Of a DNA stretch of 6,072 nucleotides, positions 1 to 6,072 are shown piece by piece. Positions within the stretch are counted from its first letter, which is position 1. Every line of letters begins with the position of its first letter. The DNA lies in contig DJYV01000165.1 in the NCBI GenBank assembly GCA_002448555.1, positions 1 to 6,072 on the forward strand, read 5' to 3'. A program made the position numbers and the translations under genes. Origin of the DNA: Flavobacteriales bacterium UBA6969. GTDB taxonomy: Bacteria > Bacteroidota > Bacteroidia > Flavobacteriales_D > Sanyastnellaceae. The notes beneath the pieces were generated by a model that was given only the letters and a program-made list of their open reading frames with translations, did not search any database and was not told the origin of the DNA.

Positions 1-1
1 G

Positions 2-151
2 GGCGATGGAGGTGTGGTCGCGCTCGACGCCACGGGAACCATCGCGCTGGTCTGCAACAGCGCCGGCATGTTCCGGGCGTGGTCTTCACCGGACGGGCGT
101 GGCGTCTCCATGTTTGGGGCGACGCTTGAAGGAACCGTGGAGGTAAAGTGA
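2..151 (+). CDS. Isoaspartyl peptidase/L-asparaginase, C-terminal end (partial)
   Basis: This is the end of a gene that begins left of the window. It is open from base 2 and stops at TGA (149-151), giving 49 residues. The fragment starts GDGGVVALDATGTIAL and continues NSAGMFRAW, which matches the C-terminal end of the beta subunit of plant-type asparaginases (typically GGVIAxDxxGNIALPFNTxGMYRAW). Family members are Ntn-hydrolases that self-cleave before a catalytic Thr and release aspartate from isoaspartyl dipeptides or asparagine. The catalytic Thr and the cleavage site lie outside the window and cannot be checked. The usual PFNT is VCNS here, a mild deviation. The gene ends tail to tail with the next one, 13 nt away, and I see no hairpin terminator between them. 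The family call is fairly sure; substrate preference cannot be told. Confidence 0.82.
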   Translation, partial: GDGGVVALDATGTIALVCNSAGMFRAWSSPDGRGVSMFGATLEGTVEVK

Positions 152-164
152 TGGACCTGCGGCG

Positions 165-1013
165 TTAGTCTTCAGGCTCTTTGCTTGTCAATCCGCGATG
201 CAAAAGGAGTACAAGCAATGCCAACAGTGCACTCGTCGTTTCATAGGCGAGGGCATGCCAGGGCTCAATCACGAGGGCACGGCGGAGCAGGATGGTTCCA
301 ATGATGAATCCGCAATTCCGGAAAACGAGGCCGAAATCGGACAGGTAGCGAAACGAAATCACCAAGAGCAAGACGTCGACCAAAATCAGCGCCGTGAAAA
401 AGTCGTTGTAAAAGAAATCATTGGGATCGTGCAACGCCCAGTCTGAACCGGCGTAGAGGTCGTACGCCCAGGTGAAGAAAGACCACCCGCTTAAGAAGAT
501 GAGGTAGGCAAATAGGAAGCCCGCGAGGATTTTTTTGAATTCAATGAAACGCTGAAGCTCCATTTCCTCGATGCGCGCAATCCGCCGCGGCAACACGCGG
601 TAGAAGGCTACCAGAATGGTGCCGACGACCATTGCTCCCAACAAGTGCGGGAAGAAATCGGCATCCCACGGCCATTTGGTCGTGAAGTCCACGTCCTTGA
701 ACACAGACCGGATTTCAATCAGGGCGACAATTTCCATCTGCTTGCCCATGGAGCGTGCAAAAGACGTTGGCAGGTAGTGGATGAGTTGGTACACCTCCGC
801 GACAAGAATGGCAGAGAACGGCGTGTACAGGGTCTGCAAGGGGTGACTGAAGTACGCATCCGGCCAGTTGAATTCGAAGATCAGGTTGATGCCGTACAGC
901 AGCAGGTGAAGCATGAACATGCCCAAGGCCAGTGCCACCAATCCACGTTCCACTCGGGAGCGGGTGGATTCCGAAAGCACAATATTGGCGCTGTCAATTA
1001 AAAAAGACTTCAT
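165..1013 (-). CDS. Multi-pass inner-membrane protein, function unknown
   Basis: The gene encodes 282 residues from the ATG at 1013-1011. A TTG five codons upstream is also in frame, but the ATG with MKSFLIDS is the more natural start. Hydrophobic segments lie near residues 25-46, 60-80, 121-140, 160-183, 203-221 and 258-271, with a weaker one at 233-247, so six or seven membrane spans are likely. There is no cleavable signal peptide. Between spans 2 and 3 lies a polar loop (about 82-118) with SMGKQMEIVALIEIRSVFKD, which looks conserved in style. Another charged stretch (141-160, RRIARIEEMELQRF) is probably a cytoplasmic helix. I recognise no catalytic motif or named domain. The gene is convergent with the peptidase gene and divergent from the barrel gene. 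A weak promoter-like CAATTTTG (minus strand, 1038-1031) sits just upstream without a clear partner box. The coding call is firm; the function is unknown. Confidence 0.8.
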   Translation of the reverse strand: MKSFLIDSANIVLSESTRSRVERGLVALALGMFMLHLLLYGINLIFEFNWPDAYFSHPLQTLYTPFSAILVAEVYQLIHYLPTSFARSMGKQMEIVALIEIRSVFKDVDFTTKWPWDADFFPHLLGAMVVGTILVAFYRVLPRRIARIEEMELQRFIEFKKILAGFLFAYLIFLSGWSFFTWAYDLYAGSDWALHDPNDFFYNDFFTALILVDVLLLVISFRYLSDFGLVFRNCGFIIGTILLRRALVIEPWHALAYETTSALLALLVLLLHRGLTSKEPED

Positions 1014-1114
1014 GGTAATGTGCTGCAAATCAAAATTGTAACACCTTGTTCACGGCGATGTTCATGAGCCATCTCACTTCATATGGAACAAGAACGCTCT
1101 GCTGCGCCCTGCAG

Positions 1115-1146
1115 GTTGTGAGCTTCTTCCGTCTGCGGTTACTTTG
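1115..1146 (+). promoter_or_regulatory. Candidate Bacteroidota-type promoter for the barrel gene
   Basis: GTTG (1115-1118) and TTACTTTG (1139-1146) are separated by 20 nt. This fits the known Bacteroidota pattern of TTTG or TTG at -33 and TAnnTTTG at -7, with one mismatch in the -7 box. The predicted transcript would start near 1152-1154, some 15-30 nt before the ATG codons at 1169 and 1184. If the site is real, it rules out the longer reading from 1046. Short motifs like this also occur by chance. Confidence 0.42.
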
Positions 1147-1168
1147 CGGTCCGAAACGTGCAGATGAA

Positions 1169-2392
1169 ATGAGCAGCAAGAGAATGAAAGAACGAGTCAA
1201 TCCATCCCCCGGCCTGCGGCAATATGCAGCGATTGTGGTAGGTGTTTTGAGCCTGTTGGCCTGCCCGGATGTTAAGGCGCAGGATGCGGATGGCACAGAG
1301 GACCGGGTAATCCTTCAGGTTAGGCCGCGAACGGAATGGCGAGATGGATATAAACGCCTTCGTCAACCAGGCGAGATGGGTGAACTGTTGACCATGCAGC
1401 GCACGCGCTTGACCTGGCACCACGGGACGGAAAAGTGGGAAGTTCGCCTTGGATTCCAAGACGTCCGCACCTTTGGCGACATGGCCGGAAATACCCAGAC
1501 GTACGGAGCCCTTGCGGCGACCGAGTCGTGGGGGGCGTGGAAACCGAATGCCAAAACCCGCATCACGGTCGGCCGACAGCGCATTGCATTTGACAATGAG
1601 CGCATTGTAGGCGCCGTGAATTGGTCGCAATACGGCCGATTCTTGGACGGTTTCCGGTGGGATCAAACCACAGCGTTGGGCACAACGACTGCGGCATTGA
1701 CGTGGGATGCCCCCGCGGGATTGACCCGCATCATGGGGTACCATGTGTACACTTCCGATCGGCATCGGTTATCCTTCTTGTACTTCGACCAGAAAAATTC
1801 CCTCGACCCCGCCGCCTCGGTGGTGACTTCAGGAGCGACATGGACGGGGAAAGCGAAAAACGAGGCGGTGTCGTGGGTGGTAGAGGCCTATGCACAAGAA
1901 CAGCGCAACGGCCAACCGACATCGTTCATGGGTGTGGCCGGGCTACACGGCGCTTTCGGCAACTTGGGAAAGGCGCTTGTCGCACTGGACTGGCTCGAAG
2001 GCAACGCACGGGGACGAGCATTCCATCCCTTCCTTGGTACCAACCACCGCCACTACGGTTGGATGGATCATTTTTACGTCGGACTGCCCGCCAACGGCAT
2101 AGCCGATGCGCGCGTTCACTGGACGAAGCCTTTTGGTAATGCGGCTTGGAAGGCACATTGGGACGTGCGGTACCATCGGTTCTACAGCCCTTCGTTTGAC
2201 GATTTGTACGCCAATGAAGTGGATGCCGTGGTGGTGTTCAAACCGACAGATTTTGTCCAAGCATTGTTCGGCTGGTCGGTCATGCGTGCAACCGAAGCCA
2301 TGTTCGCATCGCAGAACAGGTCGACCTTGGAGAATGCATGGCAGCAGTGGGGGTGGATTGCTGTGAATTTTTCACCCTCCATCTTGCTGTAA
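1169..2392 (+). CDS. Alginate-export family outer-membrane beta-barrel (porin-like)
   Basis: The gene encodes about 407 residues and stops at TAA (2390-2392). The frame is open back to 1046, but the first 41 codons there look non-coding and overlap the candidate promoter. I therefore place the start at ATG 1169, with ATG 1184 nearly as good. The N-terminus is a Sec signal: charged residues to 17, a hydrophobic core at 19-31, and a cleavage site after VKA (residue 37). The mature part alternates polar and aromatic residues as a barrel does. It carries marks of the alginate-export family: an RPRTEWRDGYK start, QRTRLTW (77-83), GRQRIAFDNERIVG (135-148), FLDGFRW (158-164), and a GTNHRHYGWMDHFYVG block (290-305). 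The last residues (NFSPSILL) end in a hydrophobic strand as outer-membrane barrels do. The family name comes from Pseudomonas AlgE. The substrate here is not shown by the sequence and no alginate genes are nearby, so a general anion or sugar porin is possible. Confidence 0.85.
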   Translation: MSSKRMKERVNPSPGLRQYAAIVVGVLSLLACPDVKAQDADGTEDRVILQVRPRTEWRDGYKRLRQPGEMGELLTMQRTRLTWHHGTEKWEVRLGFQDVRTFGDMAGNTQTYGALAATESWGAWKPNAKTRITVGRQRIAFDNERIVGAVNWSQYGRFLDGFRWDQTTALGTTTAALTWDAPAGLTRIMGYHVYTSDRHRLSFLYFDQKNSLDPAASVVTSGATWTGKAKNEAVSWVVEAYAQEQRNGQPTSFMGVAGLHGAFGNLGKALVALDWLEGNARGRAFHPFLGTNHRHYGWMDHFYVGLPANGIADARVHWTKPFGNAAWKAHWDVRYHRFYSPSFDDLYANEVDAVVVFKPTDFVQALFGWSVMRATEAMFASQNRSTLENAWQQWGWIAVNFSPSILL

Positions 2393-2393
2393 T

Positions 2394-2461
2394 GGGTTTG
2401 ATCACCCTGCATCGGAATTGCTTTCAGGTGGGAAACTTTGACAACTTTATAGGTCAAACCC
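2394..2461. repeat. Interrupted inverted repeat in the gap after the barrel gene
   Basis: GGGTTTGA (2394-2401) is the exact reverse complement of TCAAACCC (2454-2461), with 52 nt between the arms. It begins one base after the barrel stop codon and ends 26 nt before the next start. There is no T-run after the right arm, so it is not a typical intrinsic terminator. It could be an operator, a transcript end structure, or chance; an 8-bp match alone is weak. Confidence 0.3.
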
Positions 2462-2487
2462 TCGGTTCTATCGATTAATTTCGCGCT

Positions 2488-2823
2488 GTGATTTTCACGT
2501 CGACATACCGTGCGTTTTGGGCATGTGCCCTCGGTATTCTGTCCATTGTATGTTGGGTGGCGATGCCCTGCGCTTCGGCATTCAACAGCGGCGAGGAAGA
2601 GGTGGTGTGGTTGATGTCCGATGCGGACGATGAGCGCAGCGAGGAAAACAAACAAGGCGAAGAAGAGGCAGCAGACGACGAGGTGAAAAAATGGTCGGAA
2701 TGGTCCGATTGTAACCCCAAAGTCATGTCTTTGACTGTCCTCAGCCGCTCGGTTGCGAAGAACAGGCAATGGAGTGCTCCTTACCGAAGGGGCGTGTTTG
2801 AGCCCCCGGAAATGATGGTTTAA
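2488..2823 (+). CDS. Small secreted protein with acidic and basic halves, function unknown
   Basis: The gene encodes 111 residues from a GTG start, ending at TAA. The frame has a stop at 2476-2478, so GTG 2488 is the only plausible start that keeps the signal sequence; the next in-frame ATG (residue 26) falls inside the hydrophobic core. Residues 1-31 look like a Sec signal peptide, with a hydrophobic core at about 10-27 and a cleavage site after CASA. Residues 36-74 are strongly acidic, with 17 Asp or Glu against 4 Lys or Arg. Residues 76-111 are basic, with 6 Lys or Arg against 2 Glu, and end in FEPPEMMV. One Cys (75) remains after cleavage, and Trp residues lie at 41, 69, 72 and 95. The gene is 60 nt before the SulP start on the same strand, with no terminator between, so co-transcription is likely. 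I recognise no domain. The signal peptide and the charge layout argue for a real gene; the GTG start is the weak point. Confidence 0.62.
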   Translation: MIFTSTYRAFWACALGILSIVCWVAMPCASAFNSGEEEVVWLMSDADDERSEENKQGEEEAADDEVKKWSEWSDCNPKVMSLTVLSRSVAKNRQWSAPYRRGVFEPPEMMV

Positions 2824-2883
2824 CGCGTTGTGCAGTCCGGTCGACTGCTTTGTCATTCGTTCATCATTTATTTCTCAAACATC

Positions 2884-4158
2884 ATGTTTAAGCACATTGG
2901 AAAGGATGCTCCAGCGTCCTTGGTCGTTTTTTTGGTCGCATTGCCGCTCTGCCTGGGCATTGCATTGGCCTCGGGCGCGGAGCCCATCGCCGGCTTGATT
3001 GCCGGTATCATTGGCGGACTCATCGTTGCGCCCATTTCAGGTAGCCATGTAGGCGTATCTGGTCCGGCCGCAGGACTTGCGGTCATTGTTTATGACGGCA
3101 TTCAAGAAGTGGGATTTGAAGCCTTTCTGCTAGCCGTTGTCATCGGCGGCTTGGCGCAGTTGGTGTTGGGCATCGTACGTGCAGGTGTTGTCGGCAGGTA
3201 CTTTCCCTCCAGCGTTATTTCAGGGATGCTCGCTGCCATCGGGATCATCATTTTCATCAAGCAAATCCCACACGGACTTGGTTACGCAGGTGCAGAAGGG
3301 ACAACGAAGGCCGACAAGGTCTTTGATGTCCTGTTGCTCCTCGGCGATAACATCAGCTACGCGTCGGCCACGGCGACAGTAGTCACGTTCGTGTGCCTCG
3401 CCATCCTGCTCTTGTGGGAAACGTCGTTTATGAAGGCCCAGAAGTTCACGAAGGTGCTGTCGGGTTCATTGACAGCAGTCCTTGCTGGAATTGCTGTGAA
3501 CCTTATCACCCGCAGTGGAAGCGGTGCACTGACGACAAAGCAATTGGTCGATGTGCCAACAAGCCACGCAGCCAATGGTATTGATCCGTCGGCGTGGGGT
3601 TCCTTGTTGACATTCCCTGATTTCTCTGCCATCGGTAACAGTGCAATTTGGATCTTGGCGGCGACCATCGCTGTGGTTGCGAGTTTGGAGACGTTGCTGT
3701 GCGCAGAGGCGACGGACAAATTGGATCCCGAGCAGCGCATCACGCCAACCAACCGTGAGCTCCTGGCACAAGGAGTTGGAAACACGGTGAGTGGTTTGAT
3801 TGGGGGATTGCCAATCACCCAGGTGATCGTTCGTTCATCGGCCAATATCCAGACGGGCAACGCGACCAAACTCAGTGCAATCTTGCACGGTGCATGGTTG
3901 CTTTTGTTTTTCCTGTTGGCACCGACATTGCTCACGTACATTCCACTTGGCAGCCTCGCTGCGGTGCTGTTCGTGGTCGGTTACAAATTGGCCAAGCCGG
4001 CGACCTTCAAGCGCATGTACGCGAGCGGGATGAAGCACTTCATTCCTTTTGTTGTGACCATTTTGGCCATCGTGTTCATCGATCTTCTCAAAGGGTTGGG
4101 CATTGGTCTGGTGGTTGCCTTGATTTGCGGTCGATTGATGGCTGACAAAGGCGAATAA
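2884..4158 (+). CDS. SulP-family inorganic anion transporter without STAS domain
   Basis: The gene encodes 424 residues from ATG 2884. A GTG 18 codons upstream (2830) is in frame but would add an unlikely tail before the conserved MFKHIGKDAPASLVVF start. SulP proteins are inner-membrane carriers for sulfate, bicarbonate or other anions. The SulP signature is clear: VALPLCLGIALASG (18-31), then GLIAGIIGGLIVAPISGS (37-54) and VGVSGPAAGL (56-65) in the TM1-TM3 core. FPSSVISGMLAAIGI (107-121) follows, then ASLETLLCAEATDKLD (266-281) in the TM8 region, where BicA-type members bind Na+. NRELLAQGVGNTVSGLIGGLP (290-310, in part) and RSSANIQTGNATKLSAILHG (317-336) come next. The chain ends nine residues after the last membrane span, so the C-terminal STAS domain found in most SulP proteins (typically 500-600 residues in total) is absent. 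A terminator begins 20 nt after the stop, leaving no room for a STAS remnant. No carbonic anhydrase gene is adjacent. Bicarbonate or sulfate transport is possible; the substrate is not decided. Confidence 0.92.
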   Translation: MFKHIGKDAPASLVVFLVALPLCLGIALASGAEPIAGLIAGIIGGLIVAPISGSHVGVSGPAAGLAVIVYDGIQEVGFEAFLLAVVIGGLAQLVLGIVRAGVVGRYFPSSVISGMLAAIGIIIFIKQIPHGLGYAGAEGTTKADKVFDVLLLLGDNISYASATATVVTFVCLAILLLWETSFMKAQKFTKVLSGSLTAVLAGIAVNLITRSGSGALTTKQLVDVPTSHAANGIDPSAWGSLLTFPDFSAIGNSAIWILAATIAVVASLETLLCAEATDKLDPEQRITPTNRELLAQGVGNTVSGLIGGLPITQVIVRSSANIQTGNATKLSAILHGAWLLLFFLLAPTLLTYIPLGSLAAVLFVVGYKLAKPATFKRMYASGMKHFIPFVVTILAIVFIDLLKGLGIGLVVALICGRLMADKGE

Positions 4159-4178
4159 ACCGCAGAACATCGGATTGG

Positions 4179-4216
4179 AAAGGGGACGGGGGCTTGTGAA
4201 GCCGTTGTCCCTTTTT
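4179..4216 (+). terminator. Intrinsic terminator after the SulP gene
   Basis: The left arm (4179-4195, AAAGGGGACGGGGGCTT) and right arm (4199-4215, AAGCCGTTGTCCCTTTT) form a 17-step stem around a GTG loop. It has 13 Watson-Crick pairs, three G-U pairs and one G-G mismatch. The right side ends in a T-run (4212-4216). It begins 20 nt after the SulP stop codon and separates that gene from the PH-domain pair downstream. Confidence 0.85.
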
Positions 4217-4287
4217 CGTTTCGGGGAATCACGCTGTGGTAACCATTGAAATTGGGCGGATTCGCGTACTTTCATAGCACCAATCGT

Positions 4288-4812
4288 ATGCCCGTGTTTT
4301 CGAATGACTCCTTGCGCATTGATGCGCTGCCTTCCTTGATTGAAACGGAATTTGAAGGGCTTCCGCAACGCTACCGTTCACTGCGCGCGGCGGTTTATGC
4401 TGGGGTCATGCTGGTCGTTTTCGCTGCCATTGGGGTCCTGATGTATTTCGAATGGACAGCGGTAAATACCCTGCGGTGGGGGGTGTGGGTGGTCCTTGGA
4501 ATTGCCATAGCGCTTGGCGTGGTATGGGCCATTGAGGAGATCAAAGGTTTTCCGCTACGGGGTGTGCTGGTGCGCGAGCACGACTTGAGCTACCGATCGG
4601 GATTTTTCAAGCGCGAGACTGTGACGGTGCCATTCAACCGGATTCAGCACAGCGAGGTTGCCCAAGGCCCAGTAGCGCGTGCATTCGACGTGTGCACCTT
4701 GAAGTTGTATACCGCGGGGAACTCCGGCGCTAATTTGCGCGTACCGGGCATGGATGTGGAACGGGCCAAACGCCTCAGGCAACAATTGGATGAACGAGTC
4801 AGCCAACCCTAA
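4288..4812 (+). CDS. Membrane-anchored bacterial PH-domain protein, YdbS-like
   Basis: The gene encodes 174 residues from ATG 4288. An in-frame TTG at 4246 would add 14 residues but is less likely. Two membrane spans (about 34-54 and 63-82) are followed by one bacterial PH (bPH_2, formerly DUF304) domain at about 89-167. Its typical marks are LSYRSGFFKRETVTVPFNRI (100-119), then QHSEVAQGPVARAF (120-133) and LKLYTAG (138-144), with PGMDVERAKRLRQQL at the end. The length fits YdbS of Bacillus subtilis (about 160 residues). The family's molecular role is unclear. In B. subtilis the ydbST pair belongs to the SigW regulon and contributes to resistance against antimicrobial compounds from other bacilli; that is known there and only a suggestion here. 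The gene overlaps the next by 23 nt, so the two are translated together. The terminator upstream implies its own promoter, but I see only a poor candidate. Confidence 0.86.
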   Translation: MPVFSNDSLRIDALPSLIETEFEGLPQRYRSLRAAVYAGVMLVVFAAIGVLMYFEWTAVNTLRWGVWVVLGIAIALGVVWAIEEIKGFPLRGVLVREHDLSYRSGFFKRETVTVPFNRIQHSEVAQGPVARAFDVCTLKLYTAGNSGANLRVPGMDVERAKRLRQQLDERVSQP

Positions 4813-6072
4813 TCCAGCCGAAGCGCCCCAGCCACAAGTGGCACATCCACCGGCTCGGAGGCAACATCCAACGGCTGTTTTTCAGTACATCCTCAAGTAC
4901 ACGTGGATCTTTATTCGGGGGTTCTGGCCGATTATTGCCGGAGCGGCCGTATCGGATAACCTCCGTGCCTATGGGGAATGGATCGGCCTTGGTGTATTGA
5001 TTATCGCCTGTCTGAGTGCTGTGGTTCAGTACTGGAAATTCACCTTCCAAGTCACGGATGATGCCTTGGTCATTCGCCGCGGGCTATTGGAGCGAGAACG
5101 CATTACGATTGCATTCGAACGCATCCAGATGGTCAATCTGGAGCAATCGCTTTGGCAGCGGGTGTTTGGGGTCATGAGCCTGAAAGTGGATACGGCCGGA
5201 TCGAGCGGCGCAGAAGTTGAGCTGGCAGCCCTGAAGGCTCAGGATGCGAAAGCCTTGAAGGCGGTGTTATCCTCTGGAGTGAACGAGCAATCTGAAGAGA
5301 CGTCTGCAAAGGCCGATGAACGGGACGGCGAGCAGTTGATTGCCTTGTCCTGGGGTCGGTTGTTCAAAGTCGGCCTCACCCAGAATCATTTGCGCAATGC
5401 GATGATTGCTTTTGGTTCCATTGTCGCCTTGGCGGAACCATTGGAGGGTGTGCTTTCGGATTGGCTCTCGGATGTGCCCATTTACACGTGGTTTTTGCTG
5501 AAGTTTTTATGGGTACTTCTGATTCCGATTTTTACCATTGGGGTCGTTGTCGTGGGCATGCTGGTCTCCCTCATAGGTGCGGTGCTGAGGTATTACGAAT
5601 TGCAGGTGCGAGCGCAGGCTGAGGGGCTGGAATTATCAGGTGGATTGCTGAAAAAATTTGAGTTCAAAATTCCCCTGCACAAGGTGCAAATGCTGGAAGG
5701 CAGCAGCAGTGTACTGCAACGGTTGGTTGGTTTTGAAACGTTCAAGGTCCACCAAGCACGAGCTCAATCGGACCCATCGCAAGGGGGGGTGAACATGGCC
5801 ATTCCCGGATTGGAGTCCGATCACGCTGAGCGGCTCAATGCGATGTTATTCCCTCCCTTTTCTGGGGAAAAAGCTGAAGTACGACCTCACCGGTTGATGC
5901 TCATTCGCATGCTTTTGATTCGTGCAGGTGTCGTAGCACCGGTATTGATTTGGGGCGAGGTGTGGATGCAGGTCTGCGCTTTGGGCTGGGCCGCCTGGTT
6001 GGCCGTGGCGGCAGTTTATCAATTTCGTGGTGTCTTGCTCATCCTTTCGAATGAGCAACTGCGCATGTGCAC
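4790..6072 (+). CDS. Large membrane protein with repeated bacterial PH domains, YdbT-like (partial)
   Basis: The frame starts at ATG 4790, inside the end of the previous gene in the +1 frame, and stays open to the window edge, giving 427 residues so far. An N-terminal Pro- and Ala-rich tail (1-28) precedes two membrane spans (about 35-54 and 63-81). The first bPH_2 domain is at about 84-160, with VIRRGLLERERITIAFERIQ, then QSLWQRVFGVMSLKVDTAGS. A charged linker (162-182) leads to a second set of hydrophobic spans (about 202-217 and 231-266). The second bPH_2 domain is at about 267-353 (GLELSGGLLKKFEFKIPLHK, then QRLVGFETFKVHQA). A third pair of spans (374-393 and 394-411) leads into the start of a third domain (VLLILSNEQLRMC) at the edge. 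This threefold span-plus-PH layout matches B. subtilis YdbT (about 490 residues), so perhaps 60-70 residues are missing. The two genes probably make one envelope complex. Confidence 0.87.
   Translation, partial: MNESANPNPAEAPQPQVAHPPARRQHPTAVFQYILKYTWIFIRGFWPIIAGAAVSDNLRAYGEWIGLGVLIIACLSAVVQYWKFTFQVTDDALVIRRGLLERERITIAFERIQMVNLEQSLWQRVFGVMSLKVDTAGSSGAEVELAALKAQDAKALKAVLSSGVNEQSEETSAKADERDGEQLIALSWGRLFKVGLTQNHLRNAMIAFGSIVALAEPLEGVLSDWLSDVPIYTWFLLKFLWVLLIPIFTIGVVVVGMLVSLIGAVLRYYELQVRAQAEGLELSGGLLKKFEFKIPLHKVQMLEGSSSVLQRLVGFETFKVHQARAQSDPSQGGVNMAIPGLESDHAERLNAMLFPPFSGEKAEVRPHRLMLIRMLLIRAGVVAPVLIWGEVWMQVCALGWAAWLAVAAVYQFRGVLLILSNEQLRMC

Noticed and set aside
152..164. A possible terminator between the two convergent genes at the left edge
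   Set aside because: I looked for a hairpin with a T-run across the 13-nt gap and its edges and found none.
1030..1296. An 88-codon minus-strand frame in the gap between the divergent genes
   Set aside because: It covers the control region and the signal-peptide codons of the barrel gene, and its translation resembles no family.
1139..1765. A 208-codon minus-strand frame inside the barrel gene
   Set aside because: It is antisense to a gene with clear family motifs, and its translation has no recognisable domain and a low-quality composition.
2476..2483. TAATTTCG as a -7 promoter box for the small secreted gene
   Set aside because: It ends only 4 nt before the GTG start, so the transcript would begin inside the gene, and there is no TTTG at the proper distance upstream.
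2182..2856. A 224-codon minus-strand frame across the end of the barrel gene and the small secreted gene
   Set aside because: It overlaps a well-supported barrel gene by more than 200 nt. Its one hydrophobic patch is the complement of the acidic codon run of the small gene, a common artefact.
3357..3941. A 194-codon minus-strand frame inside the SulP gene
   Set aside because: It is antisense to conserved SulP membrane segments and shows no domain of its own.
4245..4274. ATTG and TACTTTCA, 18 nt apart, as a promoter for the PH-domain pair
   Set aside because: The second box differs from TAnnTTTG at its last two positions. The position is suitable, since the pair needs a promoter after the terminator, but the match is too poor to list as a feature.
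4159..4287. A possible frameshifted STAS domain after SulP
   Set aside because: The gap is only 129 nt, is largely taken up by the terminator hairpin, and shows no STAS-like translation.

Overview
The window looks like chromosomal DNA of a bacterium, most likely a Bacteroidota member of moderate GC content. This rests on protein family character: an alginate-export-type outer-membrane barrel, a SulP transporter of the short Bacteroidota style, and a small secreted protein with an acidic stretch. It also rests on the lack of clear Shine-Dalgarno sequences before the starts and on one promoter-like site of Bacteroidota type (TTG, about 20 nt, then TAnnTTTG-like). The lineage call is inference; no rRNA or other marker gene is present.

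Layout, left to right. (1) Positions 2-151, + strand: the last 49 codons of an isoaspartyl peptidase/L-asparaginase of the Ntn-hydrolase type. (2) Positions 165-1013, - strand: a multi-pass inner-membrane protein of unknown function, tail to tail with the peptidase 13 nt away. (3) Positions 1169-2392, + strand: a secreted beta-barrel of the alginate-export family, divergent from gene 2 across a 155-nt gap that holds a plausible promoter. (4) Positions 2488-2823, + strand: a small secreted protein with an acidic half and a basic half, read from a GTG start. (5) Positions 2884-4158, + strand: a SulP-family anion transporter that ends after its membrane domain, with no STAS domain, followed at once by a strong intrinsic terminator (4179-4216). 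(6) Positions 4288-4812 and 4790-6072 (cut by the window end), + strand: two overlapping genes for membrane-anchored bacterial PH-domain proteins, arranged like ydbS-ydbT of Bacillus subtilis.

How they fit together: genes 4 and 5 are probably co-transcribed and end at the terminator. The two PH-domain genes overlap by 23 nt and form a separate translationally linked unit. The barrel could bring a solute across the outer membrane, but nothing in the sequence ties its substrate to SulP. There are no tRNA or rRNA genes, CRISPR arrays, insertion sequences or phage genes, and no gene-free stretch longer than 155 nt. The region reads as ordinary housekeeping and envelope genes. The points most worth a second look are the STAS-less SulP and its small secreted neighbour; I do not see a clear novel system.
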